Shown here in pieces: positions 7,797-14,903 of a DNA stretch of 19,395 nucleotides (its first letter is position 1; each line of letters begins with the position of its first letter). Below the pieces are notes generated by a model. That model did no database searches and had not been told where the DNA came from. It was given only the letters and a program-made list of their open reading frames with translations. The DNA is taken from positions 1 through 19,395 of the forward strand of contig JBCBNU010000052.1 in the NCBI GenBank assembly GCA_039821645.1, given 5' to 3'. This DNA comes from CALBPI01 sp039821645 (GTDB taxonomy: Bacteria; Pseudomonadota; Gammaproteobacteria; Steroidobacterales; Woeseiaceae). Made by a program: the position numbers and the translations under genes.

Positions 7797-9319
7797 CAGT
7801 CTGTCTTCTCCAACGCTCTGAAGCGCGGCAATTCGAGTAGTCGATAGCCCGTATACCGACCACTGAGCAATACCAAAGCGAGCACCGCCAACAGTAATTC
7901 CGGAAACGTGAAAATCAAGTGTTCAAGCGCATCGATACCCATCACGAGATAAGCGAACGCTGCGACAAGGAGACTGCCGACGCCCGCCTTGACCGCATCC
8001 GCAGCGCCTCGCTCCTCCCAGATCACCGACATTCTCTCAATAGTCATCGCAATGATGACCATCGGGAACAAGGCCACCGACAGCCCGGTCTCCAAGCCGA
8101 TGCGGTGCGCGAGAATGCTGATCACCAACATGAGAATGACGACGATGATCAAAACGGCAGTCAATCGCGGGACGAGCAACAAACGCAATCGTTCGAGTCC
8201 AAACCGGATTGCGAGCCCAAGACTGGTCAATAGCGAAAACAGAATGACGCCTGCAAGAAGGTCGGTCTCACGAAACGCGATCGCGATCAGTACCGGCATG
8301 AACGTTCCAAAGGTTTGCAGCCCCACAAAGTTTCGCAGAATCACCATAACCAATGCGCCGATAGGCACCATAAGCAGGACCGAGTAGACCGCCTGTGTCT
8401 GAATCGGCAAGCTGAACAACGAAAAGTCGAGTGCCATAGACCCCGTTGAGGCACTGCGTTGTTCGACAACGTCGAGACTGTCGAGTTGACTGCGCCTCAC
8501 CGCGAAGTTGAGATCGATGTCAAAGCCCCCCTGAACATCCGACAAAACATCGAAACCTCGCCACCACGGGTAAAAGTTCTTCGCTAACCCCTTTTGACCG
8601 GTCCTCGGGTTGTACGCGGACCAACGCACGCCGTTGTGAACTTCGAGGTAAGTGCGAACGGGAACGTTGCGCTGCTCGTCCGCCAGCAGTAGCCCACGCA
8701 CTGGTCGCGCAGGAACCCGCGCATAGGCCAACAACTCAACAAGGCGTTCCGCTCGCCGCAATGAGCCATTCAGTCCATCAAACAATAACTCAACGTTTGG
8801 CTCTGGCGACGCATCGTTCACCCTCTGCAACAACTCGGCCACCAGCGTATCCGTGTCTGCCGACTGCTCTCGCACCTCACCCATCAACACAATCGCCGCG
8901 GTGTTCAATGGCTCAGTCAGCACGGGAATCTCAGGGAATGGCGGCGTGGTATCCGCTTCCTCGACCGATGGATCCGCTGCGACTACAACACGGTAATAGA
9001 GCCTCTGTTCGCCGCTCGCACTGCGTCTGGACCATCGCGCAAGTCGACCACCATCGGCATATTCGAGATTGAATCCATAGCGCCCGGATACCGAATTCTC
9101 CGACAGCGTGGCGAAGCCGCTGGTTAGCGCGGGCACTTTCAATTCAGCCTTGATGGGTCCTGGCCGCGCGTTAAAGCGTAACGAGGCTTCGATCGTCCAT
9201 GCCGTGCGCTCCGCATCCGCCGTGAGTGGAAAGCCGAGCACAAACGCTTTGTAGAAGAATAATGATAGACCTGCGAGACCGCACAACACCGCCATGATTT
9301 GCACCGGTCGATTGTTCAT
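7796..9319 (-). CDS. Inactive transglutaminase-like protein with C-terminal 7TM domain
   Basis: The protein has 507 residues. An N-terminal membrane segment (about 7-26) is followed by a soluble, probably periplasmic region to about residue 305 and then seven or so hydrophobic helices to about residue 495 (for example SVLLMVPIGALVMVIL and LTAVLIIVVILMLVISI). This matches the inactive-transglutaminase/7TM family seen beside RimK-like ligases in gammaproteobacteria. I do not see a Cys-His-Asp triad: the soluble part has no cysteine in a transglutaminase motif. It overlaps ubiH upstream (ATGA) and the ligase gene downstream (TGATG), suggesting a coupled pair. Its molecular role is not known to me. 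Confidence 0.87.
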   Translation of the reverse strand: MNNRPVQIMAVLCGLAGLSLFFYKAFVLGFPLTADAERTAWTIEASLRFNARPGPIKAELKVPALTSGFATLSENSVSGRYGFNLEYADGGRLARWSRRSASGEQRLYYRVVVAADPSVEEADTTPPFPEIPVLTEPLNTAAIVLMGEVREQSADTDTLVAELLQRVNDASPEPNVELLFDGLNGSLRRAERLVELLAYARVPARPVRGLLLADEQRNVPVRTYLEVHNGVRWSAYNPRTGQKGLAKNFYPWWRGFDVLSDVQGGFDIDLNFAVRRSQLDSLDVVEQRSASTGSMALDFSLFSLPIQTQAVYSVLLMVPIGALVMVILRNFVGLQTFGTFMPVLIAIAFRETDLLAGVILFSLLTSLGLAIRFGLERLRLLLVPRLTAVLIIVVILMLVISILAHRIGLETGLSVALFPMVIIAMTIERMSVIWEERGAADAVKAGVGSLLVAAFAYLVMGIDALEHLIFTFPELLLAVLALVLLSGRYTGYRLLELPRFRALEKTD

Positions 9320-10536
9320 GACATCTCACCAAACGCGTCAACACCGCGCATGGTGGTCGCGTGACCAATGGCGAGTTGCTCGGCAAGCGGGCTGCTCTGG
9401 AACCACTGCATGCCACGTCTACGCAGATCTGCGAAAGCACCCTGATCGCGCCCGAACAATCGATTGATGAAGTCCAAGCCAAACAACGTGGTCAGATTGT
9501 CAGCGCGCCGCGTCCTTCGATAACGACGCAGCCATGGCGCATCACCGGGGTCACCGCGCGAATGAACCACCTCCTTCACGATGCCAGCAAGCGCCACCGC
9601 ATCCGCAAAACCGAGGTTGGCGCCCTGCCCGGCTAATGGATGAATCGCGTGCGCTGCATCCCCGATCAATGCCGTGCGAGGCGCGATTGGATCAGTGACA
9701 TAAGCACTCTCTAACGGAAAAGAAATGACCGGTGATGTGGGTGAAAGCCTGCCAAGAATCTGGTCACTCGCTTCGCTGACCGCTTCTGTAAACGCCTCGG
9801 CACTCATCGTTTGCAGTGCGCGCGCATGTTCCGGCAGCGTCGACCAGACTAAAGATACACGCGCATCCTGAAGCGGCAGCAATGCGAGCGGTCCATCAGG
9901 CAGGAATCGCTGCAGTGCTGTGCGCTCATGGGCCAACTCAGGCATCAATGTGGCAACGACCGCGCGCTGATGGTGGGACCATCGTCGCACGCCAAGCCCC
10001 AAGCTCTGCCGCACACGACTCTGACGTCCATCTGCACCGATCAACAGCTCAGCCTCAAGCATGTCTCCGGACAGTGTCGTCACACTGACACCATCGTCAC
10101 GGACCTCAATCTCCGCGACGCCATCAGCGAGCAAAGACACGCCAGAGTCCGACGAAAGATGCTCGAACAGGCTCGCCTGCAGCGCAGCAACGTCCGTCAT
10201 GGCGCCGAGCGACTCTCGCCCCACACGATATGCGGCAAATTCGATGCCGTCCGCTGCCCAATGGCCCGCATCCCAGACTCGCATACGTTCGTACGGCGCG
10301 AGCGCGAAATCGGGCAGAGCGGACAGTATTCCGAGGCTATCGAAAAGGCACATCGATGCGGGAGTCATCGCAATTACCCGCAGCCCTGATTCGGTCGGCA
10401 TCTGGATATCCCGAGTTGCCGGATCGCAGACCGTCACCTGTACCCGAGGCGCCGCTTTGCGTATTGCCGCAGCAGCCGCAAGACCCACGGGCCCAGCCCC
10501 TACAACAATCACTCGCGGTTCTGCTCGGACCGCCAT
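9316..10536 (-). CDS. ubiH: UbiH/UbiI-family FAD-dependent monooxygenase of ubiquinone synthesis
   Basis: This flavoprotein hydroxylates the benzoquinone ring during ubiquinone synthesis. Its 406 residues show the FAD-binding GAGPVG (13-18), the GADGR motif (167-171) and the UbiH-family signature GDAAHAIHPLAGQGANLGF (292-310). The context ygfB-pepP-ubiH matches E. coli, but there a second hydroxylase (ubiI) follows, while here the next gene is the 7TM transglutaminase-like protein. I therefore cannot say whether it acts as UbiH (C6) or UbiI (C5) or covers both. It lies 2 bp after pepP, and its stop overlaps the next start. Confidence 0.88.
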   Translation of the reverse strand: MAVRAEPRVIVVGAGPVGLAAAAAIRKAAPRVQVTVCDPATRDIQMPTESGLRVIAMTPASMCLFDSLGILSALPDFALAPYERMRVWDAGHWAADGIEFAAYRVGRESLGAMTDVAALQASLFEHLSSDSGVSLLADGVAEIEVRDDGVSVTTLSGDMLEAELLIGADGRQSRVRQSLGLGVRRWSHHQRAVVATLMPELAHERTALQRFLPDGPLALLPLQDARVSLVWSTLPEHARALQTMSAEAFTEAVSEASDQILGRLSPTSPVISFPLESAYVTDPIAPRTALIGDAAHAIHPLAGQGANLGFADAVALAGIVKEVVHSRGDPGDAPWLRRYRRTRRADNLTTLFGLDFINRLFGRDQGAFADLRRRGMQWFQSSPLAEQLAIGHATTMRGVDAFGEMS

Positions 10537-10538
10537 GA

Positions 10539-11888
10539 TCAGGCAGCAACCTCAAAACTGTCGCCCGCCATCCACGCTTCCACCTCATCTGCTGTCCGAG
10601 GCAATCCCTGAGTCAGCAATTCGGGCGTGTCGCGCGTGATCAGAACGTCGTCTTCGATCCGGATGCCAATGCCGCGCCACTTCAGGGGAACGTTCGCATC
10701 CGGCGCGATATAGATACCGGGCTCAACTGTCATCACCATGCCAGGCTCCAGCAAGCGCCATTGATCATCAACTTTGTAGTCCCCGACGTCATGGACATCG
10801 ATACCCAGCCAATGCCCTGTGCGATGCATGAAAAATTCCCGATAGGCCTCATCCTTGAGTAGTCGTCGCAGATTTCCCGACAACAAACCGAGCTTGCGAA
10901 GCCCCAAGGTGATCGCCTTGACGGCCGCCTCGTGTGGAGAGTTCCAGTGGTTGCCCGATCTCGCCGCCGATATGGCTGCATCCTGCGCGGCGAGTACTAC
11001 GTCATAAACCGCGCGCTGCTCGGGAGTGAACCTGCCGTTCACTGGGTAAGTGCGGGTGATATCCGAAGCGTACATCTGCGCTTCGCAGCCGGCGTCAACC
11101 AGAACCAGATCGCCATCGCACAGTGCGCTGTTGTTGGTCGTGTAATGCAGCACACAACCGTTCGCACCACCACCCACAATCGGCGGGTAAGAGGGTTGAC
11201 TATCAAAGCGACGGAACTCGTGCAGGTATTCGGCCTCGAGTTCGAACTCCGTCATACCGGGTTGCACCGCCCGCATAGCGCGCAAATGGGCGCTTACCGC
11301 GATCTTTGCCGCACGCCGGAGTCGCGAGACCTCGGACTTCGACTTGAACAGACGCATGTCGTGAAGGAAATGATCGAGTGCGACAAATTCGTACGGCGCA
11401 TCGACCCCCTTGATGTTCCTGCCGCGTAGCAATCGAATCCAATCAGTCACATGAGTATCAAAGTCCGCGTAACGCCCCATCGTGTAGTACACGCGCGTCG
11501 CGTTCTCCATTAGTCCAGGGAGAATGTCGTCGATATCTGTGATGGGAAATGCGTCATCCGCCCGAAAATCCGTCACTGCTCGCTCCGGTCCCGCGCGCTC
11601 TCCATGCCACAGTGCATCCTCCGGGTCGGTCTCTCGACAGAAAAGGATGAATTCGCCCGTCGGGCGCCCGGGTACCAGAACTGCAACGGCCTCCGGCTCA
11701 TGGAATCCCGTGAGGTAGTAGAAGTCCGAATCCTGCCGATAATCGTGATTTACGTCGCGCGAGCGCGGACGCACCGGGGCCGCTGGCAGAATCGCAATAC
11801 TGTCATTGCCCATGATGCGCATCAGTTGCCGCCGGCGTCGCTGATACTCTCCCAGCGCTGGCTTGAGCGCTTTTGGCACGCGCACCAC
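10539..11888 (-). CDS. pepP: Xaa-Pro aminopeptidase (M24B)
   Basis: This dinuclear-metal peptidase removes an N-terminal residue that precedes proline. It has an N-terminal aminopeptidase-P domain (YRQDSDFYYLTGF) and a C-terminal pita-bread domain with all five metal ligands: two Asp in LVDAGCEAQMYASDITRTYPV (written here as spaced motifs DAG and SDITRTYP), His in HRTGHWLGIDVHD, Glu in TVEPGIYI and Glu in GIRIEDDVLIT. I prefer the GTG at 11888 (449 residues), which follows the ygfB stop by one base and has GCGAAGG about 9 nt upstream. An ATG at 11915 would add nine residues and overlap ygfB by 26 bp without a clear ribosome site. Confidence 0.93.
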   Translation of the reverse strand: MVRVPKALKPALGEYQRRRRQLMRIMGNDSIAILPAAPVRPRSRDVNHDYRQDSDFYYLTGFHEPEAVAVLVPGRPTGEFILFCRETDPEDALWHGERAGPERAVTDFRADDAFPITDIDDILPGLMENATRVYYTMGRYADFDTHVTDWIRLLRGRNIKGVDAPYEFVALDHFLHDMRLFKSKSEVSRLRRAAKIAVSAHLRAMRAVQPGMTEFELEAEYLHEFRRFDSQPSYPPIVGGGANGCVLHYTTNNSALCDGDLVLVDAGCEAQMYASDITRTYPVNGRFTPEQRAVYDVVLAAQDAAISAARSGNHWNSPHEAAVKAITLGLRKLGLLSGNLRRLLKDEAYREFFMHRTGHWLGIDVHDVGDYKVDDQWRLLEPGMVMTVEPGIYIAPDANVPLKWRGIGIRIEDDVLITRDTPELLTQGLPRTADEVEAWMAGDSFEVAA

Positions 11889-11889
11889 G

Positions 11890-12480
11890 CTAGTGAACCT
11901 TCGCCTCACCGCCATCGGTGATTGCTCGGATCGAGGTCAGCGTTTCGTAGGAAAGCTGTGCCGCCACTCTGAGAAACTCAACAAGCTCAGCGTAGTCAGC
12001 TTCGTGTGCATCCTCCGCCTCACTAATTTCGTCCGCCTCAATCGCGGCTCTCGAAATCTCAGCAAGATCAGCTAACAATTCCGCCAGTGGCTCGGCCTCC
12101 AGAATCTCTCGTGCAGGAGAACCGCGTAACGCGGCGCCTTCTCCAAGACCATTCAGATAACCAGTAGCCCACAACGCGAGACTGCCCACCCTGTCTCTTA
12201 TGTCATCTTCATCGTCGGGAAGACACAGGTCAGGCAAGCCCTCCCCAGCCTCCAGAATCGCGATCCTTTGCGCAGCAAACTCGACGAGCGCCTGGCGGGC
12301 CCCGTGCTCACCGCCATCAGCTTGTGCAAACAACTGCTGAACCCAAACACTGATCGCTTCATTACCGAGCATCGCTGCGAGGCTAAGCAGACGTCCGTCA
12401 GCTTCGGAGGCGGACACCTCTGCGCCGCAGTTGCCGAGCAAGCGTTCAATTGTGAGATAGGCGTCGTCGCCAATCGACAT
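11890..12480 (-). CDS. ygfB: YgfB/YecA (UPF0149) family protein
   Basis: The 196-residue acidic, helical protein belongs to UPF0149. Visible landmarks are the acidic stretch LCLPDDEDDIRDR, then LALWATGYLNGLG, and EDAHEADYAELVEFLRVAAQ near the C-terminus. It is the first gene of the ygfB-pepP-ubiH run, as in E. coli and Pseudomonas. In Pseudomonas, YgfB has been linked to control of ampDh3 and beta-lactam response, which may not transfer here. A GGGGAG ribosome site lies 8 nt before the ATG, and a TATGAT box (12515-12510, minus) is a likely -10. It is divergent from the small coiled-coil gene. Confidence 0.92.
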   Translation of the reverse strand: MSIGDDAYLTIERLLGNCGAEVSASEADGRLLSLAAMLGNEAISVWVQQLFAQADGGEHGARQALVEFAAQRIAILEAGEGLPDLCLPDDEDDIRDRVGSLALWATGYLNGLGEGAALRGSPAREILEAEPLAELLADLAEISRAAIEADEISEAEDAHEADYAELVEFLRVAAQLSYETLTSIRAITDGGEAKVH

Positions 12481-12576
12481 CGTCGAATCTCCCCAAAAAT
12501 CAGTGCGGGATCATAACAAAAGCGCGGTCGAGCTCGTGGATTGCGACAAGTTAAAGCCTGCGACAGCACTCATACA

Positions 12577-12605
12577 TTGACCGTTTTCGCGACGGTCACT
12601 ATATT
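12577..12605 (+). promoter_or_regulatory. Sigma-70 promoter of the zapA operon
   Basis: TTGACC (12577-12582) and TATATT (12600-12605) are separated by exactly 17 bp, a near-consensus promoter. Standard spacing places the transcription start at 12612, the G of the second of two tandem GTG codons. A 21-bp palindrome covers the -35 box and the spacer. Confidence 0.75.
12578..12598. repeat. 21-bp palindrome over the zapA-operon promoter (candidate operator)
   Basis: The arms TGACCGT (12578-12584) and ACGGTCA (12592-12598) are perfect 7-bp complements around a 7-bp centre that itself contains TCGCGA. The palindrome covers the -35 box and most of the spacer, where a bound dimer would block RNA polymerase. 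It also lies upstream of divergent ygfB. Confidence 0.6.
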
Positions 12606-12611
12606 CGCGTG

Positions 12612-12842
12612 GTGACTGATGCATCCAACAACCAGTTTGATCAGGCGTTGCAACGGCTGGAATCTCGCATGGACGACATCGTTCGCGTGTGTGACCAGTT
12701 GCGCGAGGAAAACCGGTCACTGCGCGAGCGACAAGAAACGTTAATGAACGAACGCGCGTCTTTGTTGCAGAAAAATGAGCTCGTGCGAAGCAAGGTGGAG
12801 GCCATGATTGGTCGTCTCAAGGCTATGGAAAACGGCAGCTAG
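12612..12842 (+). CDS. Small coiled-coil protein upstream of zapA (TIGR02449/ZapB-like)
   Basis: This is a protein of about 76 residues that is almost entirely coiled coil: leucine/hydrophobic heptads run from QFDQALQRLESRMDD through REENRSLRERQETL to KVEAMIGRLKAM. A small coiled-coil gene directly before zapA is conserved in gammaproteobacteria, and it is plausibly a divisome co-factor comparable to ZapB; the role is inferred from position. Two GTG codons (12609 and 12612) could start translation. No Shine-Dalgarno is visible, and the promoter places the RNA start at 12612, so I chose that as a leaderless start. It is followed 2 bp later by zapA. Confidence 0.85.
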   Translation: MTDASNNQFDQALQRLESRMDDIVRVCDQLREENRSLRERQETLMNERASLLQKNELVRSKVEAMIGRLKAMENGS

Positions 12843-12844
12843 CC

Positions 12845-13159
12845 ATGTCAGACGTTTATGCCCATGTCACCGTTCGGATCCTGGAGAAGGAATACCAGGT
12901 GTCGTGCCCAGTCAACGAACGCACGGCCTTGCTGGACGCTGCCGAGCTGCTGAACAAACAAATGCGCGAGATTCGGGATAGCGGCAAGGTTGTCGGTCTT
13001 GATCGCATCGCGGTAATGGCGGCATTGAATATGGCGAATGACTTGTTGAAGTCTCAGGGTAATGAGACGGACCTGAAAACAAACTTCTCTACCAGGTTGA
13101 AGGCGCTAAATGAGCGCGCAGACTCCGTATTAGGCTCAGCGCGCCAACTTGATTTGTGA
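12845..13159 (+). CDS. zapA: Cell division protein ZapA
   Basis: ZapA cross-links FtsZ protofilaments and stabilises the Z ring in the cytoplasm. The 104 residues have the family's N-terminal domain (VTVRILEKEYQVSCPVNER, then LLDAAELLNKQMREIR) and a C-terminal helix that forms the dimer coiled coil. It starts 2 bp after the coiled-coil gene, with only a weak ribosome site, so coupling is likely. The 6S RNA gene follows directly, the usual order in this class. Confidence 0.95.
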   Translation: MSDVYAHVTVRILEKEYQVSCPVNERTALLDAAELLNKQMREIRDSGKVVGLDRIAVMAALNMANDLLKSQGNETDLKTNFSTRLKALNERADSVLGSARQLDL

Positions 13160-13220
13160 TGTCACGCACAAAGGGCACCAAGTCGCTGGCGCAAACAGAC
13201 CATCACGTGTAACAATCCTA

Positions 13221-13412
13221 CTTGTGCTTCCTGCCGCGTTCGACGACGGCCTGGAAACCTCTCGACCCTAATTATTAAACCTCGGGGCTGTGCCTGCAGG
13301 TAGATTTGCGCATTACCGGCGATGCCGGAAAGCCTGTTCTATCGTGGTTGGCCCCACCTTACTCTCAGGTTCGAGAGTGATGGTCGTTGACGGCGTAAGC
13401 GGGAAGTACACC
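13221..13412 (+). ncRNA. ssrS: 6S RNA
   Basis: 6S RNA binds the sigma-70 RNA polymerase holoenzyme and mimics an open promoter. It sits in the classic place between zapA and the 5-formyl-THF cyclo-ligase gene. A 12-bp closing helix is visible: TGTGCTTCCTGC (13223-13234) with GCGGGAAGTACA (13399-13410), with two G-U pairs. Inside, GCCGGAAAGCCT and the CACCTT... GGTTCGAGAGTGATGG hairpin resemble the Pseudomonas 6S distal arm. The predicted length of about 190 nt fits. The ends are set by the helix; TAACAAT (13209-13215) could be the -10. No terminator separates it from fau, so co-transcription is likely. Confidence 0.82.
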
Positions 13413-13434
13413 TATCCAGCCTTCTACTACCTCA

Positions 13435-14088
13435 ATGAAACCCCAGCCTGTATTGCTTGCCCACGAGGCACGAAAGTTAGGCATTCAGGCAAGGAAACGG
13501 CTGACTCGCGCGCAGCGAAGGCACCAAAGCCAGCGCATACTTCGTCGCGTGCTCTCATTGATCAAGATTGCGGGAGTCTCTCGCGTAGGCACCTACCTAT
13601 CGAGTTCACACGAGGTCTCCACTAATCGTCTGAACTCAGTCTTGTGCGATCGTGGATTGCAGGTACTCGCACCTCGGGTCGCAAAGGGTGCATCAATAGT
13701 CTGGAGCGAACTTGCGCCGCGTCATTTCTTCCGTCGCAACCACTACCGAATTCGCGAACCAAGGATTGTGCAGACGCATAACAGCCGATCACCCTGCCAG
13801 CGCATTGATTTTTTGATCGTTCCGTTGAGCGCATTTGATGCGCAGTGCCATCGAACAGGGATGGGTGGTGGTTACTACGATCGAGAGATCGCACGCTTGC
13901 GAAAACTGCATGATGTAATTTGTGTTGGTCTCGCGTTCGAGCAACAAAGATGCAGCAGCATCCAATCGCAGGCATGGGATCAATCGATGGACTTCGTTGT
14001 CACACCATCGCGTACATTCGTTGCACACGGCAGCATCACAGCGACAACGAAAACGCTGGAACCCTTACGTTTAAAGGGAAATCATTAA
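13435..14088 (+). CDS. fau: 5-formyltetrahydrofolate cyclo-ligase
   Basis: The enzyme converts 5-formyl-THF to 5,10-methenyl-THF using ATP, returning a dead-end folate to the one-carbon pool that GcvT also feeds. The signature GMGGGYYDR (about 142-150) is intact, preceded by DFLIVPLSAFD and followed by VGLAFEQQ and DFVVTPSRTF. At 217 residues it is longer than E. coli YgfA (about 180), mostly through a basic N-terminus. The ATG at 13435 has no strong ribosome site, so a later start is possible. The gene sits behind 6S RNA, as in most gammaproteobacteria. Confidence 0.93.
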   Translation: MKPQPVLLAHEARKLGIQARKRLTRAQRRHQSQRILRRVLSLIKIAGVSRVGTYLSSSHEVSTNRLNSVLCDRGLQVLAPRVAKGASIVWSELAPRHFFRRNHYRIREPRIVQTHNSRSPCQRIDFLIVPLSAFDAQCHRTGMGGGYYDREIARLRKLHDVICVGLAFEQQRCSSIQSQAWDQSMDFVVTPSRTFVAHGSITATTKTLEPLRLKGNH

Positions 14089-14356
14089 CTGTGCGATGCA
14101 GCACGCTCGGCGTGTAATCACACAACCGCGCGCGATTAGAGACTCGGTTGCCGTCAATGTCGTAGGGCTTCTGCGCACAACACTGAACTATCCACGATGC
14201 ACTTCGGTAATTCGCATCGAGAATGCAAAGACTGATGCGCAACGAGACCCCCTATAAATGTAGTGCGAAACGCATCGCACACCTTAAACGTCGTCGCTGG
14301 AATTTTACGATCTTATGTATATACTCGGCTCCGGGTACCCACACGGAGAAGTCATT
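14089..14356. other. Intergenic region with two nested inverted repeats, no gene seen
   Basis: I see no coding region here. Two inverted repeats stand out: CGATGC/GCATCG (14195-14200 and 14214-14219) and GATGCG/CGCATC (14234-14239 and 14271-14276). Because both use GATGC-type words, the arms could swap partners. A TATAAA box lies at 14253-14258 and a TATACT box at 14320-14325, the latter a likely -10 for the histone-like gene. No clear terminator for fau is present. Confidence 0.5.
14320..14325 (+). promoter_or_regulatory. Candidate -10 box of the histone-like gene
   Basis: TATACT lies 31 bp before the ATG at 14357, within an AT-rich stretch with a TG a few bases upstream. The -35 region (CTGGAA, 17-bp spacing) is weak. 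A good ribosome site (CGGAGAAG) lies between it and the start. Confidence 0.35.
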
Positions 14357-14728
14357 ATGGCTACCAAGAAGACGTCGAAGAAAAAAGCTTCGACTCGTAA
14401 GAAGGCCACTACGAAGCGTAAGGTCACCGCCAAACGCAAAGTAGCTGCCAAGAAAAAAGTCGCTAAGAAGACTACTCGCAAGAAAGTTGCGAAGAAGAAA
14501 GTAGCGAAGAAAAAAACCGCCAAGAAAAAAGTTGCCAAGAAAAAGGTAGCTAAGAAGAAAACGGCGAAGAAAAAAACCGCTAAGAAAAAAGTTGCCAAGA
14601 AAAAGGTAGCTAAGAAGAAAACCGCTAAGAAAAAAGGCGCCAAGAAAAAGGTGGCTAAGAAGAAGGTAGCCAAGAAGAAAGTCGCTAAGAAAAAGGCGAC
14701 CCGTAAGCGCGCGACTAAGAAGCGCTAA
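14357..14728 (+). CDS. Histone H1-like lysine/alanine-rich repeat protein
   Basis: The 123-residue protein is built almost wholly of KKKVAKKKTA-type pentapeptide repeats, starting MATKKTSKKKAST and ending RKRATKKR. It has no hydrophobic core, so it is probably disordered and binds DNA, like Hc1/Hc2 of Chlamydia and the C-terminus of AlgP in Pseudomonas. By family it should help organise the nucleoid; no target is readable. GGAG lies about 8 nt before the ATG at 14357, which I prefer over an upstream in-frame ATG at 14315. It has its own terminator. A long reading frame on the other strand (FFLATFFLA repeats) is its mirror image. Confidence 0.85.
   Translation: MATKKTSKKKASTRKKATTKRKVTAKRKVAAKKKVAKKTTRKKVAKKKVAKKKTAKKKVAKKKVAKKKTAKKKTAKKKVAKKKVAKKKTAKKKGAKKKVAKKKVAKKKVAKKKATRKRATKKR
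14521..14640 (+). repeat. Two tandem 60-bp repeats inside the histone-like gene
   Basis: Positions 14521-14580 and 14581-14640 match at 55 of 60 bases, including 41 consecutive identical bases (14522-14562 against 14582-14622). Each copy encodes four KKK-type pentapeptides. This points to a recent unit duplication and to possible length variation between strains. Confidence 0.85.
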
Positions 14729-14784
14729 CGGTTAGAGGCTCAGTCCGGCGATGGCTAGAACCCGGACTCAACGCCTTGATACAG

Positions 14785-14813
14785 GTGCCCGCCACTCGGC
14801 GGGCACTTTTTTT
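14785..14813 (+). terminator. Rho-independent terminator of the histone-like gene
   Basis: A perfect 9-bp GC-rich stem (GTGCCCGCC with GGCGGGCAC) has a 4-base loop and is followed by seven T. It lies 56 bp after the histone-like stop codon and before rpiA. Confidence 0.93.
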
Positions 14814-14833
14814 GCCCCCATATTCACAAAACC

Positions 14834-14850
14834 GTGACGGAACCAGTCAC
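14834..14850. repeat. 17-bp inverted repeat upstream of rpiA
   Basis: GTGAC (14834-14838) and GTCAC (14846-14850) form 5-bp arms around 7 bases, just before a TTGACT box at 14857-14862. It could be an operator of rpiA. The spacing does not fit a Crp site. Confidence 0.35.
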
Positions 14851-14903
14851 AAGCTATTGACTCCGTTGGTATATTTCTATTTCACGTGCGATGATCACCA
14901 AAT

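Noticed and set aside
13290..13625. 111-residue plus-strand reading frame over the end of 6S RNA and the start of fau
   Set aside because: It crosses the 6S RNA distal arm and a different frame of fau, and shows no domain.
14305..14673. Long minus-strand reading frame of FFLATFFLA repeats opposite the histone-like gene
   Set aside because: It is the mirror image of AAG/GCC-rich lysine/alanine codons; the plus frame has a ribosome site and a terminator.
14834..14850. Crp-binding site ahead of rpiA
   Set aside because: Crp sites need TGTGA-N6-TCACA; here the half-sites are 9 bases apart when read as GTGA and TCAC.
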